From contig DONT01000010.1 in NCBI GenBank assembly GCA_003513765.1, positions 107,873 through 171,872 on the forward strand: DNA of 64,000 nt, given 5' to 3'. Made by a program: the position numbers and the translations under genes. This document shows positions 25,451-34,534 of the stretch, one piece after another. This DNA is from Jeotgalicoccus sp. (GTDB lineage: Bacteria > Bacillota > Bacilli > Staphylococcales > Salinicoccaceae). Numbering within the stretch: the stretch's first letter is position 1; each line of letters starts with the position of its first letter. The notes beneath the pieces were generated by a model. The model saw only the letters and a program-made list of their open reading frames with translations, was not told the DNA's origin and searched no databases.

Positions 25451-26197
25451 TTACTGCAGTAAATAGTTTGTAATATTGCTGATCATTTCATCTTCCAGTG
25501 TAGGATTAAGCGTCTCGCTGTCATATGGGTTTTCCGTTATAACTTCCTGGTTATCGATATAGAAATAATCATTTTCTGTGAAATACACAGCGTCACTTTC
25601 AAGTTCCGCCGCGAGGTTTGCGTTTTCATGTGCATTAGGATTACCTAATAAAATCACTGTTTTATCAGCGTTATATAAATCCATATATGCATTGGTTAAA
25701 TTTCTTAAGTTTCTTTGCGGCAGAACTTCGGCATCATAATCTGCAATCTGCAGTGCGTCGAGAATGACAACATCGCTGTTGTCATTAACTGTAAGCTCGT
25801 TTATATTCGTCGTGTTCGCCGGCAGCTCAATCTGGTTAAACTGTACTGTGTCTGAAGCGATTTGACTGTTCAGGCGTTCAGCGAAGTCTCCGTTGTAATG
25901 TGCCGGAAGCAGCACATCAACGATGAGCTGTTCGTTATTGCTTACGCGTTCGTCGTATTTTTCCTGAATCACTGTTTCGTTAAATGCTAAACCATTTGTA
26001 TTATCAGCTGGTTCTTCTGATGCGCTCTCTTCTTGTGCAGTGTCGTCTGATTCCTGCTGTTCGTCTGTTGCAACTTCAGTGTCATTGACAGTATCTTCAG
26101 CGGCTTCATCCGTAAAGATTGGACCTGTATGCATAAAGTTGAAATATATTCCGGCAGCAAACAATAAAAATAGTATAATCACTAAAGCTTTTTTCAT
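25451..26197 (-). CDS. Membrane-anchored protein with acidic linker, SGNH-like (unassigned)
   Basis: 248 residues with a GAGGAG ribosome-binding site. An uncleaved-looking N-terminal helix (residues 3-20) is followed by a long acidic, low-complexity linker (about residues 28-70). The extracellular domain from residue 72 shows QLIVDVLLPAHYNGDF, DVVILDALQIADYD, KTVILLGNPNAHENANLAAEL and a final helix DEMISNITNYLL. This alternation of strands and helices resembles an SGNH-hydrolase fold, but the catalytic GDS and DxxH motifs are not evident. Its place between gatB and dgkB is an insertion compared with staphylococci. Function unknown. Confidence 0.6.
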   Translation of the reverse strand: MKKALVIILFLLFAAGIYFNFMHTGPIFTDEAAEDTVNDTEVATDEQQESDDTAQEESASEEPADNTNGLAFNETVIQEKYDERVSNNEQLIVDVLLPAHYNGDFAERLNSQIASDTVQFNQIELPANTTNINELTVNDNSDVVILDALQIADYDAEVLPQRNLRNLTNAYMDLYNADKTVILLGNPNAHENANLAAELESDAVYFTENDYFYIDNQEVITENPYDSETLNPTLEDEMISNITNYLLQ

Positions 26198-26318
26198 GGT
26201 ATCTCCTCAAATAATAATATCTGAAAGCATTACATATGATATAATGTTGGCAACATAATACTTTTAAATATTATTATACATGAATTACGAAAGTAAGACA
26301 TTATTTTAGGATGATTGT

Positions 26319-26825
26319 ATGAGTATAAATAAGTTAAATATAAATATTAAAGATAGATATATAGAGCAGGCTTTCGAAATATTGAATTTTTTTAAATCAA
26401 TTATTATCGAAGTTCATCACATCGGCTCATCAAAGCTCGCAAAGCTTCCTTATAATTGTGATATGGATATTCTTTTTATCGTTAAATCATATGATGATGT
26501 AAGAAATTTTGCGGATATTTTAATTGCTGAAGGGTATGTTCATGTCAATCATTTCACGGATTATTTCAGGGATGATATGGTCATGAGAAAAGTTGTCGAC
26601 GGCCAGAACATAAACATGATATTTATGAGCAGTGCGAGCGGTAAAAAGAACGATATATTAATATGCACCGAGCATCTGCTTATGAATGAACAATCATGCA
26701 GTGATTTTAAAAAATTAAAGAAATCACTTGTTAAAAATGAAGTGACAGAAGCCGAATACGATGAGCGTAAATATCGTCTCTTTCAAATGATTAAAGATGA
26801 AGGGAATCATTTGACGAGCGTATAA
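26319..26825 (+). CDS. GrpB/UPF0157-like nucleotidyltransferase-fold protein
   Basis: 168 residues. The core EVHHIGSSKLAKLPYNCDMDILFIV (residues 30-54) matches the GrpB/UPF0157 pattern of GSS-x(n)-D-x-D seen in nucleotidyltransferase-fold proteins. The strand and helix order after it (LIAEGYVHVNHF, INMIFM, LMNEQSCSDFKKLKK) fits the family. The usual K-P-I-I-D segment is replaced by YNCDMDI. The AGGATG ribosome-binding site is weak. The substrate is unknown, and it may be inactive or specialised. It lies just before dgkB, 23 bases away. Confidence 0.7.
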   Translation: MSINKLNINIKDRYIEQAFEILNFFKSIIIEVHHIGSSKLAKLPYNCDMDILFIVKSYDDVRNFADILIAEGYVHVNHFTDYFRDDMVMRKVVDGQNINMIFMSSASGKKNDILICTEHLLMNEQSCSDFKKLKKSLVKNEVTEAEYDERKYRLFQMIKDEGNHLTSV

Positions 26826-26848
26826 TTTCATATGTAGAGGAGATATTC

Positions 26849-27796
26849 ATGAAGACAGCGAGAATAATATACAATCCCACTGCCGGCAAAGAGAGTTTTC
26901 AGGAAAAATTGCCTGCGGTGCTGAAGCGTTTTGAGGATGCAGGTTATATTACAAGTACTCATGTTACAACGGGACCGAATGATGCGACCTATGCTGCGCG
27001 TTTTGCCTGTGAAAATGATTTTGATTTAATCGTCGCTTCCGGTGGAGATGGTACGGTTAATGAAGTTATTAATGGTCTCGCGGAATACGATGAACCTCCG
27101 GAAATGGGAATAATCCCAATGGGAACGGTCAATGATTTCACGCGTGCGCTTAAAATCCCAAATGATATTGATGAAGCAGTCAGTATTATTTTAAACGGTA
27201 AAACCGGCAGAGTAGATCTCGGCAGTATGAACGGCAAGTATTTTATGAATATCGCCGGCGGTGGTAAAATCACTGAAGTTTCTTATGAAGCGCCAAGCAA
27301 ATTAAAGGCAGTAATCGGCTCTCTCGCATACTATGTCAAAGGCATTGAACTGATTCCTCAAATGCGCAGCATTAATTTACGAATCGAGCATGATGGTGAA
27401 TTATTTGAAGGCGAAGTGATGATTTTTCTCCTTGGGCTGACTAACTCCATTGGCGGCTTTGAGAAACTGGTGCCGAATGCAAAATTAAATGACGGAAATT
27501 TTTCACTGCTGATTCTGGAAAATGTCAATCTTGCGGAATTCGGTCATATTTTATCGCTGGCAACACGAGGGGAACATTTAAAACATCCGAAAGTGCATTA
27601 TTATAAGGCACAGGATGTCAGAATTACTTCTTACGATGAAGTACAGCTGAATCTGGACGGTGAATTCGGCGGTGTGCTGCCCGCTCATTTTAAAAACTTA
27701 AAAGAATTTTTGAAAATAAGAGTGCCGGATGAGTTTTACAATGAGCTGTACAGTGAAGATAAGGACTATACACTTCCGGAACCAACAGACGCGTAA
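26849..27796 (+). CDS. dgkB: Diacylglycerol kinase
   Basis: 315 residues, the exact size of staphylococcal DgkB. It phosphorylates diacylglycerol released during lipoteichoic acid synthesis, returning it to phospholipid. The DAGK catalytic motif LIVASGGDGTVNEVINGL is at about residues 58-75, after the ARIIYNPTAGKE nucleotide loop. Further hallmarks are GIIPMGTVNDFTRAL and the NIAGGGKITEVSYEAPSKLK segment. The Bacilli-type structural magnesium region (MRSINLRIEHDGE) is present. Next to it is a nucleotidase gene rather than the usual RumA gene. Confidence 0.95.
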   Translation: MKTARIIYNPTAGKESFQEKLPAVLKRFEDAGYITSTHVTTGPNDATYAARFACENDFDLIVASGGDGTVNEVINGLAEYDEPPEMGIIPMGTVNDFTRALKIPNDIDEAVSIILNGKTGRVDLGSMNGKYFMNIAGGGKITEVSYEAPSKLKAVIGSLAYYVKGIELIPQMRSINLRIEHDGELFEGEVMIFLLGLTNSIGGFEKLVPNAKLNDGNFSLLILENVNLAEFGHILSLATRGEHLKHPKVHYYKAQDVRITSYDEVQLNLDGEFGGVLPAHFKNLKEFLKIRVPDEFYNELYSEDKDYTLPEPTDA

Positions 27797-27830
27797 TCCC
27801 GGTTACATATCAATTTATGAGGTGAATATA

Positions 27831-29597
27831 TTGAAGCTGACGGTCTTTGCAACAACGGATGTGCACGGCGCAATTTATCCGTATAATTATTTTGATAATG
27901 AACCGAAAGAAAATGCACTATTGAAGTTTAAAACATATATTGATAAATACAAAGTAATGAATGACAATGAGACGGTCATAACGGTGGACAACGGCGATTT
28001 GCTGCAGGGAGACGTCTGGAGTGAATTTGACAGCACTAATCCCGCTCAGGCTCTCGTTCCGGGTATTATTAATGAAATGTACGATGTTATCGGATTAGGC
28101 AACCATGAGTTTAATTTTGGTCTGCCTTTTTTAAATGAATTTTATAAACAGGTTACTGTACCGATTGTGAATTCGAATGTAGACTTTTTGGATGATTCTT
28201 TAAAGGACCTGGTAAAGGGCAGTTATATTAAAGAAATCGAGACAGAAGAAGGTACGGTTAAAGTCGGATTTTTAAGTGTTGTGCCAACCCAGATTTTAAA
28301 ATGGGATAAATTTCATTTGGAAGGCAGAGTGAACGCCGAACCGATGACTGAAGCAGTCAAAGAAACAACGGCGCAGTTGAAAACTGCAGGCGCTGACATT
28401 ATCATCCTGCTGTCTCATACAGGAATGAGCAATGCAGATGCCGATTTAAGTCAGTTTGGGGAGAACCAGGCGGTGTTAATGGCGATGATGGAAGGTGTGG
28501 ACGGAATTGTATTCGGGCATACTCACGACGTGTTTCCGGACGGCAATCTGCTTATTGAAGATGACCGTATCGATATCGATAAAGGAACGTTCAATCATAT
28601 GCCGATGGTGCAGCCCGGGGTGTCTTCAAGCCATCTTGGGGTGCTTAATTTTGAGCTTGAGTACAGTGCGGGTGAATGGCATATCAGACAGGCGGACAGC
28701 GGGCTGATCAGTGCAGAAGATATCGTCTTAAAAGATGATGAACTGGCTGATTACCAGGAGGATCATGAAAAGGTGCTCGAGTATTTAAATATACCAATCG
28801 GTAAAACAGACTATCCGCTGAACACTTACTTCACCAGAGTCATTCCGTCACGCGGGGTGCAGTTCGTCTCGGAAGCAACGGTATGGTTTGCAAAAGAGCG
28901 GGCAGATTTTAAAGATATTAATATACCGGTTATCGGTTTTAACTCTGCAGTAAAAGTAGGACGTGACGGTGCGCATGATTATACTGATATCCCTGCCGGA
29001 GAAATGACTATTGCAGACAGTATCGATATTTATAAACATGCGAATACACTTTTGATTATTAAAATTACAGGTAAGGTGCTGAAAGAATGGCTCGAATGGG
29101 CAGCGTCTGCGTTTAATGATTATGACGGTAAGGAAATTCTGCAGCCGAATAATTCACGCTACGGTTTTCCAGGCTACAACTTCGATACATTCTTTGATTT
29201 GGACTATACATTCGATTTAACGAAACAGGCACGCTACGAAAGCTCTGCCCATCAGATTAATGATTCAGAGCGGGTGATTAAAATGATGTATAAAGGTAGG
29301 CCGATAAAAGATACAGATGAGTTTATCGTCCCGGCAAATAATTATAAAGTAGCCTATGCACCATTTTTAAGAGATGCAGAAATATTATATGAATCGGATA
29401 TTTCAGTACGGGATATTGTGACAGAATATATAAAGAGCGGTGAGACATTCAGCTACCGTAATCCGATGACGATTATTCCTCATAATACGTATACATTTAC
29501 GACGGCAGCAGCAGCGAAAGAATATACGGAGGGCTTGCCAATTGAGCATTTAGAAGATTGCGGTGACGGCTTCAGCACATTCCGGGTCAAGCTTTAA
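27831..29597 (+). CDS. 5'-nucleotidase / 2',3'-cyclic phosphodiesterase-like metallophosphatase
   Basis: 588 residues from the TTG at 27831, which has a GAGGTGAA ribosome-binding site. The open frame upstream runs inside dgkB and is rejected. An N-terminal calcineurin-like metallophosphatase domain has FATTDVHGAIYPYNYF, VDNGDLLQGD, GLGNHEFNFGLPFLNE, LLSHTGMS and FGHTHDVFPDG. A C-terminal 5_nucleotid_C substrate domain follows (residues 320-560; FNSAVKVG and GYNFDTFFDLDYTF). Homologues such as UshA and YfkN are exported, but no signal peptide is seen here, so the protein may be cytoplasmic. The gap to dgkB is 34 bases. Confidence 0.85.
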   Translation: MKLTVFATTDVHGAIYPYNYFDNEPKENALLKFKTYIDKYKVMNDNETVITVDNGDLLQGDVWSEFDSTNPAQALVPGIINEMYDVIGLGNHEFNFGLPFLNEFYKQVTVPIVNSNVDFLDDSLKDLVKGSYIKEIETEEGTVKVGFLSVVPTQILKWDKFHLEGRVNAEPMTEAVKETTAQLKTAGADIIILLSHTGMSNADADLSQFGENQAVLMAMMEGVDGIVFGHTHDVFPDGNLLIEDDRIDIDKGTFNHMPMVQPGVSSSHLGVLNFELEYSAGEWHIRQADSGLISAEDIVLKDDELADYQEDHEKVLEYLNIPIGKTDYPLNTYFTRVIPSRGVQFVSEATVWFAKERADFKDINIPVIGFNSAVKVGRDGAHDYTDIPAGEMTIADSIDIYKHANTLLIIKITGKVLKEWLEWAASAFNDYDGKEILQPNNSRYGFPGYNFDTFFDLDYTFDLTKQARYESSAHQINDSERVIKMMYKGRPIKDTDEFIVPANNYKVAYAPFLRDAEILYESDISVRDIVTEYIKSGETFSYRNPMTIIPHNTYTFTTAAAAKEYTEGLPIEHLEDCGDGFSTFRVKL

Positions 29598-29622
29598 AAT
29601 TAATGAAGTAAGAGGTTTTAAC

Positions 29623-30984
29623 ATGAATGCAATAACTAAAAATAATAACTATGAAGCAGTCGTAGAGGACTATACCCACGAAGGAATGGGCATCGTTAAA
29701 GTCGACGGCTATCCGGTATTTTTACCGGATGTTTTAAAAGGTGAGACAGTAGAATTTAAAGCAGTCAAAGTGAACAGCAAGTATGCTTTCGGCAAAGTTT
29801 TAAATGTACTGAAACAGTCGCCGAACCGCCAGACTCCGCCGTGTGAATATTACTTCCAGTGCGGCGGCTGCCAGATACAGGTAATGAACGATGCTGAGCA
29901 GGCAGAATTTAAGCATCAGGTCGTCCAGCAGAACATTAATCAGCAGGCGAGACTGAATCTGAAAATTAACGCTACGGTAACGGGAGATTCCCTGTATTAC
30001 CGTAACAAATCACAGATTCCTGTACAGAAAATTGACGGCAGACTGATAATGGGATTCTATAAACCGCGCTCTCACGATATCGTGGATATCGAACACTGCT
30101 ACATTCAAAAACATGTGCATAACGATATTATGCTGTTTATAAAAGATAAACTGATTGAAGAAAATACATCGATTTACGATGAAACATCACATCAGGGCCT
30201 CTTAAGACATATTGTTATCCGTTCAAACAGCAACGACAGTGAAGTACAGGTTGTCTTTATTACGAACGGCAAACGCAACGAATTTTTATCGATTGTTAAA
30301 GCGTTAAAAGAGGCGTATCCTAATGTGAAAAGTATAGTGCAGAATATTAACGATGAGAAAACGAATGTGATATTCGGCAGACGTTCAATCGTCCTGCTTG
30401 GTCATGATTATATTACGGACACGCTGCTTGACAAGTCATTTAAAATACGCGACCGTTCATTTTACCAGGTTAACCATGCACAGACTGAAAAACTGTATCA
30501 GATCGGTCTCGACATGGCTGACTTAAGCGGTGACGAAACGATTATCGATACGTATTCAGGCATCGGGACAATCGGTCTTGCAGCATCTGACCGTGTCAGT
30601 AAAATTATCGGCATTGAAATTGTCGACAGTGCAGTTGAAGACGCTATAGAAAATGCGAAACTGAACGGCATTGATAATGCGGACTACTATTTAGGCAAGG
30701 CAGAAGAAGTAATGCCGAAACTCGTTAAAGAAGGTGTCAGCGCTGACGTTGTATTCGTCGATCCTCCGCGTAAAGGATGTCATACACAATTCTTAGATTC
30801 GCTGATTGAAGTGAGTCCGAAGAAAATTGTTTATATTTCATGTAATCCGAGTACACTTCAAAGAGATATGAAGTATTTGGAGAGACATGGCTTTAAAGCA
30901 TCGGAAGTCACACCGGTTGATCTGTTCCCGCAGACAAAACATATTGAAGCGGTTACGGTTTTAGAAAATACAAATACATTTTAA
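29623..30984 (+). CDS. rlmCD: 23S rRNA uracil-5-methyltransferase, RlmCD type
   Basis: 453 residues from the ATG at 29623, with a GAGG ribosome-binding site. Order of domains: TRAM RNA-binding domain (EAVVEDYTHEGMGIVKVDGYPVF), an iron-sulphur cysteine set (C-x5-CGGC in CEYYFQCGGCQ), and the SAM-dependent catalytic domain with IIDTYSGIGTIGLAAS, VFVDPPRKGC and the nucleophile in YISCNPSTLQRD. It methylates U5 of rRNA uridines. Its position downstream of dgkB matches the staphylococcal SA1713-like gene. A second, diverged copy lies at 50190-51593; which site each one modifies cannot be told. Confidence 0.88.
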   Translation: MNAITKNNNYEAVVEDYTHEGMGIVKVDGYPVFLPDVLKGETVEFKAVKVNSKYAFGKVLNVLKQSPNRQTPPCEYYFQCGGCQIQVMNDAEQAEFKHQVVQQNINQQARLNLKINATVTGDSLYYRNKSQIPVQKIDGRLIMGFYKPRSHDIVDIEHCYIQKHVHNDIMLFIKDKLIEENTSIYDETSHQGLLRHIVIRSNSNDSEVQVVFITNGKRNEFLSIVKALKEAYPNVKSIVQNINDEKTNVIFGRRSIVLLGHDYITDTLLDKSFKIRDRSFYQVNHAQTEKLYQIGLDMADLSGDETIIDTYSGIGTIGLAASDRVSKIIGIEIVDSAVEDAIENAKLNGIDNADYYLGKAEEVMPKLVKEGVSADVVFVDPPRKGCHTQFLDSLIEVSPKKIVYISCNPSTLQRDMKYLERHGFKASEVTPVDLFPQTKHIEAVTVLENTNTF

Positions 30985-30992
30985 AATGAAAC

Positions 30993-31021
30993 CGGACAAA
31001 TCAAAATTTGTCCGTTTTTTT
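30993..31021 (+). terminator. Intrinsic terminator
   Basis: A nine-bp perfect stem (CGGACAAAT / ATTTGTCCG) with a CAAA loop and a run of seven T. Confidence 0.93.
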
Positions 31022-31142
31022 AGGACTCCAGACTGATAAATATGATTTCGGACTTTTTAGTTTACGGAAGAAATCTGGCTCTTAAAGTGTTATACTATTA
31101 GTACAAGATTTCGCTAATCGTACAGTTAACAGGGGGTATATT

Positions 31143-31928
31143 ATGACAAGTGAAGATATTAAAAATTCTCCTGATCACCTTCAGACTTTGGAAAAAGGTC
31201 TAAAAGTAATCGAGGCGTTCGATGGTACTGATCATTTAACAATTTCAACAGCATCAAAATTAGTGGGGATATCGAGACCGACGGCCCGTCGTGTATTAAT
31301 TACACTGGTGAATCTCGGATATGCACAGATGCTGGATAACAGGTTCTATTTAACACCGAAAGTATTATCTCTAGGATATTCATATATGACCGCGCGTGAC
31401 AGCTGGGAAATTACGACGACACTGCTGCGTGAGCTTTCTAAAGTGACGAATGAATCGAGTTCCTTAGCCAAATTAGTAGGTGAGGAAATCGTCTATATTG
31501 GGCGTGTACCTGCCAATAAGATCATGAAGATTTCTTTAAATATTGGCACGCATCTTCCCGCTTATGCAACATCGATGGGAAAAGTGCTGCTCGCTTATAA
31601 GAGTAAAGAAGAACTTGATACATATTTCGAGACGGCAGAATTAAAACCGCTGACTGAACATACAATTTACAAAGAGGAAGACCTTCGTAAAGAGCTGGCA
31701 GAAATCCGTAAAGCGGGCTATGCAATCAGCGAAGATCAGCTCGAACTCGGATTGATGTCTGTCGCAGCTCCAATACGGAACATGAGAGGTAATGTGATCG
31801 CTGCAATCAATTGTTCAACAAACTCTTCTCAGACAACAAGGGAAGAACTTGAAAAGAACTATTTAAAACCAGTGCTGGATGCAGCAGAACAAATCAGCAG
31901 AAATACTGAAATAGAATTGCCATTTTAA
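31143..31928 (+). CDS. IclR-family transcriptional regulator, likely of the catechol operon
   Basis: 261 residues with an AGGGGG ribosome-binding site. An N-terminal winged helix (residues 12-75; LEKGLKVIEAFDG, ISTASKLVGISRPTARRVLITLVNLGYA) is followed by the IclR effector domain (VGEEIVYIGRVPANK, LPAYATSMGKVLLAY, EDLRKELAEIRKAGYAISEDQLELGLMSVAAPI). PcaR, PcaU and CatR of actinobacteria and proteobacteria belong to this family and sense muconate or beta-ketoadipate. It is convergent with the catechol operon and separated from pcaF only by a shared terminator, so local regulation is a reasonable inference. Confidence 0.85.
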   Translation: MTSEDIKNSPDHLQTLEKGLKVIEAFDGTDHLTISTASKLVGISRPTARRVLITLVNLGYAQMLDNRFYLTPKVLSLGYSYMTARDSWEITTTLLRELSKVTNESSSLAKLVGEEIVYIGRVPANKIMKISLNIGTHLPAYATSMGKVLLAYKSKEELDTYFETAELKPLTEHTIYKEEDLRKELAEIRKAGYAISEDQLELGLMSVAAPIRNMRGNVIAAINCSTNSSQTTREELEKNYLKPVLDAAEQISRNTEIELPF

Positions 31929-31931
31929 CAG

Positions 31932-31966
31932 AAAAGGACGGCCAGTAAAAATACTGGCCGTCCTTT
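31932..31966. terminator. Bidirectional terminator between the regulator and pcaF
   Basis: A perfect stem (AAAAGGACGGCCAGT / ACTGGCCGTCCTTTT) with a short A-rich loop serves both convergent genes. Confidence 0.93.
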
Positions 31967-31991
31967 TGCTATGCAGCTTTAAAATAAAAGT

Positions 31992-33194
31992 TTACTCTAC
32001 GTTATCAACCATCAGTGAAATACCCTGACCGACACCGATACACATTGTAGCGAGTCCGGTCTTAGTCCCTCTGCGTTTCATTTCATAGATAAGGTCTGTC
32101 AGAATACGTGCGCCGCTGGCACCTAAAGGATGACCAAAGCTTATAGCACCGCCGTTGACGTTGACAATATCTTCGCTGAGTCCAAGCTGGTTTATACACT
32201 CTATTGACTGCGAAGCGAATGCTTCATTCAGTTCTACAAGACCGATATCAGCAATAGTACGGCCGGTTTTCTCGAGCAGTTTTTTTGTTGAATCGATTGG
32301 TCCAAGTCCCATTACTGCGGGTTCTACACCGGCAGTTGCCGAGAAAGTATATGTAACGAGGGGTTTCAATCCAAGTTCATCAGCTTTCTCTTTACTCATC
32401 ATCAATAGGGCACTGGCACCATCGTTTACACCTGAAGCGTTACCTGCAGTAATAGTGCCGTCAGGAAAGATGGGTTTCAATGTTCCGAGTTTTTCCAATG
32501 TCGTTTCCGGTCTTGGATGCTCGTCTTTGTCGACGATTGTTTCATTGCCTTTACGGTCTTTAATAGTTACAGGAATAATCTGCTCTTTAAACTTATCTGC
32601 TTCTACTGCAGCTTTTGCACGCTGCTGACTTTGGAATGCGAACTTATCCTGAGCTTCACGTGAAATATTATAACGCTGAGCGACGTTTTCTGCTGTCTGC
32701 GGCATAGAATCAATGCCATGCTCTTCTTCAATTTTCCTGTTTGGGAATCTCCAGCCGATAGTTGTATCAACGAGTTCCATGTTGCCGCGCGGGAATTCTT
32801 TTTCAGGTTTTAACATTACAAATGGCGCGCGTGACATACTTTCGGTGCCGCCCGCGATCGCAATGTCGATTTCGCCAGTTAATATCGAGCGGGCGGCCAT
32901 GGAAACACTATCCAGGCTCGAGCCGCAAAGACGGTTAATTGTCGTACCGCCAACGCTCTCAGGCAGGTCAGCAAGGAGTGCAGACATGCGCGCGACGTTT
33001 CTGTTTTCTTCTCCGGCACCGTTTGCGTTGCCAAAAAGAACTTCATCAATCTGATTCACATCGAGATTAGGATTTCTTTCTGTCAGAGCTTTGATAACAA
33101 TAGCACCTAAATCATCAGGACGCACAGATTTAAGGGCACCTTTATAACGGCCAATCGGTGTTCTGACTGCATCTACAATTACTACTTCTCTCAT
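31992..33194 (-). CDS. pcaF: Thiolase (probable 3-oxoadipyl-CoA thiolase)
   Basis: 400 residues, full length, with an AAGGAG ribosome-binding site. The nucleophilic cysteine is C90 in NRLCGSSLDSV. The catalytic histidine and second cysteine are in NGGAISFGHPLGASGARI and TMCIGVGQGIS. Thiolases of this group cleave 3-oxoacyl-CoA. As the last gene of an operon with CoA transferase and catechol enzymes, the best assignment is cleavage of 3-oxoadipyl-CoA to succinyl-CoA and acetyl-CoA. An acetoacetyl-CoA thiolase role cannot be excluded from sequence. pcaJ ends immediately upstream. Confidence 0.85.
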   Translation of the reverse strand: MREVVIVDAVRTPIGRYKGALKSVRPDDLGAIVIKALTERNPNLDVNQIDEVLFGNANGAGEENRNVARMSALLADLPESVGGTTINRLCGSSLDSVSMAARSILTGEIDIAIAGGTESMSRAPFVMLKPEKEFPRGNMELVDTTIGWRFPNRKIEEEHGIDSMPQTAENVAQRYNISREAQDKFAFQSQQRAKAAVEADKFKEQIIPVTIKDRKGNETIVDKDEHPRPETTLEKLGTLKPIFPDGTITAGNASGVNDGASALLMMSKEKADELGLKPLVTYTFSATAGVEPAVMGLGPIDSTKKLLEKTGRTIADIGLVELNEAFASQSIECINQLGLSEDIVNVNGGAISFGHPLGASGARILTDLIYEMKRRGTKTGLATMCIGVGQGISLMVDNVE

Positions 33195-33842
33195 TTATTC
33201 GACACTCCTTTTTAATGATTCTGAAACAATATAGTCCGCTTCAGTTTTCTCTGCGATTTCTTCAAGTGTTGCATTGCCCATTAACTCAATCAGTTCGAAT
33301 TTCTCACCCTTACGTTCAAACACTGCAAGATCTGTAATAATCATGTCAATTTTACGTGTCGAAGTGATAGGATATGTGCATTCTTTAAGAAACTTCGGGG
33401 AGCCGTCTTTTGCTGTATGATTAGTTGTGATAATCACTTTTTTTGCACCGACGAGAAGGTCCATTGCTCCGCCGACACCGATGATGTCTTTTCCGGGAAT
33501 CGCCCAGTTGGCAACCTGACCGGTTTCATCGACCTGAAGGACACCGAGAATTGCAACGTCAACGTGTCCGCCGCGAATCATGGCAAAAGAATCTGCACTG
33601 TTGAAATAGCTTGCACCCACAGCTTCACCGACAGGCAGTTTTCCTGCGTTAACGATATTTGGATCGATATCTTCATCTGCTACAGACGTCACCCCAAGCA
33701 GGCCATTTTCAGTGTGCAGATAGTATTTTTCCTTATCCAGATAATTGGCAACGAGGGTAGGGATACCGATACCGAGGTTAATTACCGACTGTTCTTCCAG
33801 TGCTCCGGCAGCGCGTTCTGCAATCATATCTTTTATACTCAT
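33195..33842 (-). CDS. pcaJ: 3-oxoacid CoA-transferase subunit B (probable PcaJ)
   Basis: 215 residues. The catalytic glutamate that carries the CoA thioester is E45 in YLHTENGLLGVT. Other signatures are INLGIGIPTLVANYL and GGAMDLLVGAKKVIITTNHTAKDG. Together with the A subunit it moves CoA from succinyl-CoA to a 3-oxoacid. The operon context points to 3-oxoadipate; acetoacetate is the alternative. Start and the previous stop overlap by four bases (ATGA), which suggests coupled translation. Confidence 0.85.
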   Translation of the reverse strand: MSIKDMIAERAAGALEEQSVINLGIGIPTLVANYLDKEKYYLHTENGLLGVTSVADEDIDPNIVNAGKLPVGEAVGASYFNSADSFAMIRGGHVDVAILGVLQVDETGQVANWAIPGKDIIGVGGAMDLLVGAKKVIITTNHTAKDGSPKFLKECTYPITSTRKIDMIITDLAVFERKGEKFELIELMGNATLEEIAEKTEADYIVSESLKRSVE

Positions 33843-34534
33843 TTCTGAACGACTCCTTCCTTCGTAAGAATTTGTTCAGCTAAGACAATTTTATCTACAT
33901 ATATATGCTGTGTTGCAATTTCTTCAGGATTCAATTCGCCGACCTCAACGATTTCATCGACTTCAGCGACTACGTATTTACCGGCAGTTGCCATCATCGG
34001 ATTGAAGTTTCTCGCTGTCTTATAATAGACGAGGTTGCCGAGCTTATCTGCTTTATGGGCACGGACAATTGACACATCTGCTTTCAGTGCTTTTTCAAGC
34101 ACGTATTCTTCACCGTCAATTTCTTTTGTCTCTTTGCCTTTAGCAAGATCAGTACCGACACTTGTTTTAGTGTAGAAACCGCCGATGCCTGCACCGCCTG
34201 CACGAATTGCTTCACCTAAAGTACCCTGCGGCAGAAGTTGCAGTTCAAGTTTTCCGGCATTATACCATTTGGCCACTTCACGGTTACTTGTGAAATAGGA
34301 ACCGACTGCTTTCTTTAATTTGCCCTGGTCGAGCAGTATACCGAGCCCTTTACCTGCCTCCCCGACGTTGTTGCTGATTACCGTCAGTTCATTTACGTCG
34401 AGCGTTGTCAGTTCATCAATCAGACTTAATGGTGCACCAATGAGCCCGAAACCGCCGACCATCAGTGTGTCACCACTCTTTACAGGTTCAAGAGCCGATT
34501 TTATATCTGTAATCTTAGATTCCAAAGCACTCAC
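33839..34534 (-). CDS. pcaI: 3-oxoacid CoA-transferase subunit A (probable PcaI)
   Basis: 231 residues. Characteristic segments are GDTLMVGGFGLIGAPLSLIDEL, the oxyanion-region GLGILLDQGKLKKAVGSYFTSN, PQGTLGEAIRAGGAGIGGFYTKTSVGT and YKTARNFNPMMATAGK. It pairs with subunit B. Start overlaps the pcaD stop by four bases. The length and split-subunit arrangement match PcaI/ScoA proteins. Confidence 0.85.
   Translation of the reverse strand: MSALESKITDIKSALEPVKSGDTLMVGGFGLIGAPLSLIDELTTLDVNELTVISNNVGEAGKGLGILLDQGKLKKAVGSYFTSNREVAKWYNAGKLELQLLPQGTLGEAIRAGGAGIGGFYTKTSVGTDLAKGKETKEIDGEEYVLEKALKADVSIVRAHKADKLGNLVYYKTARNFNPMMATAGKYVVAEVDEIVEVGELNPEEIATQHIYVDKIVLAEQILTKEGVVQK

Noticed and set aside
27729..27830. 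N-terminal extension of the nucleotidase
   Set aside because: These bases lie inside dgkB in another frame and precede the well-placed ribosome-binding site of the TTG at 27831.
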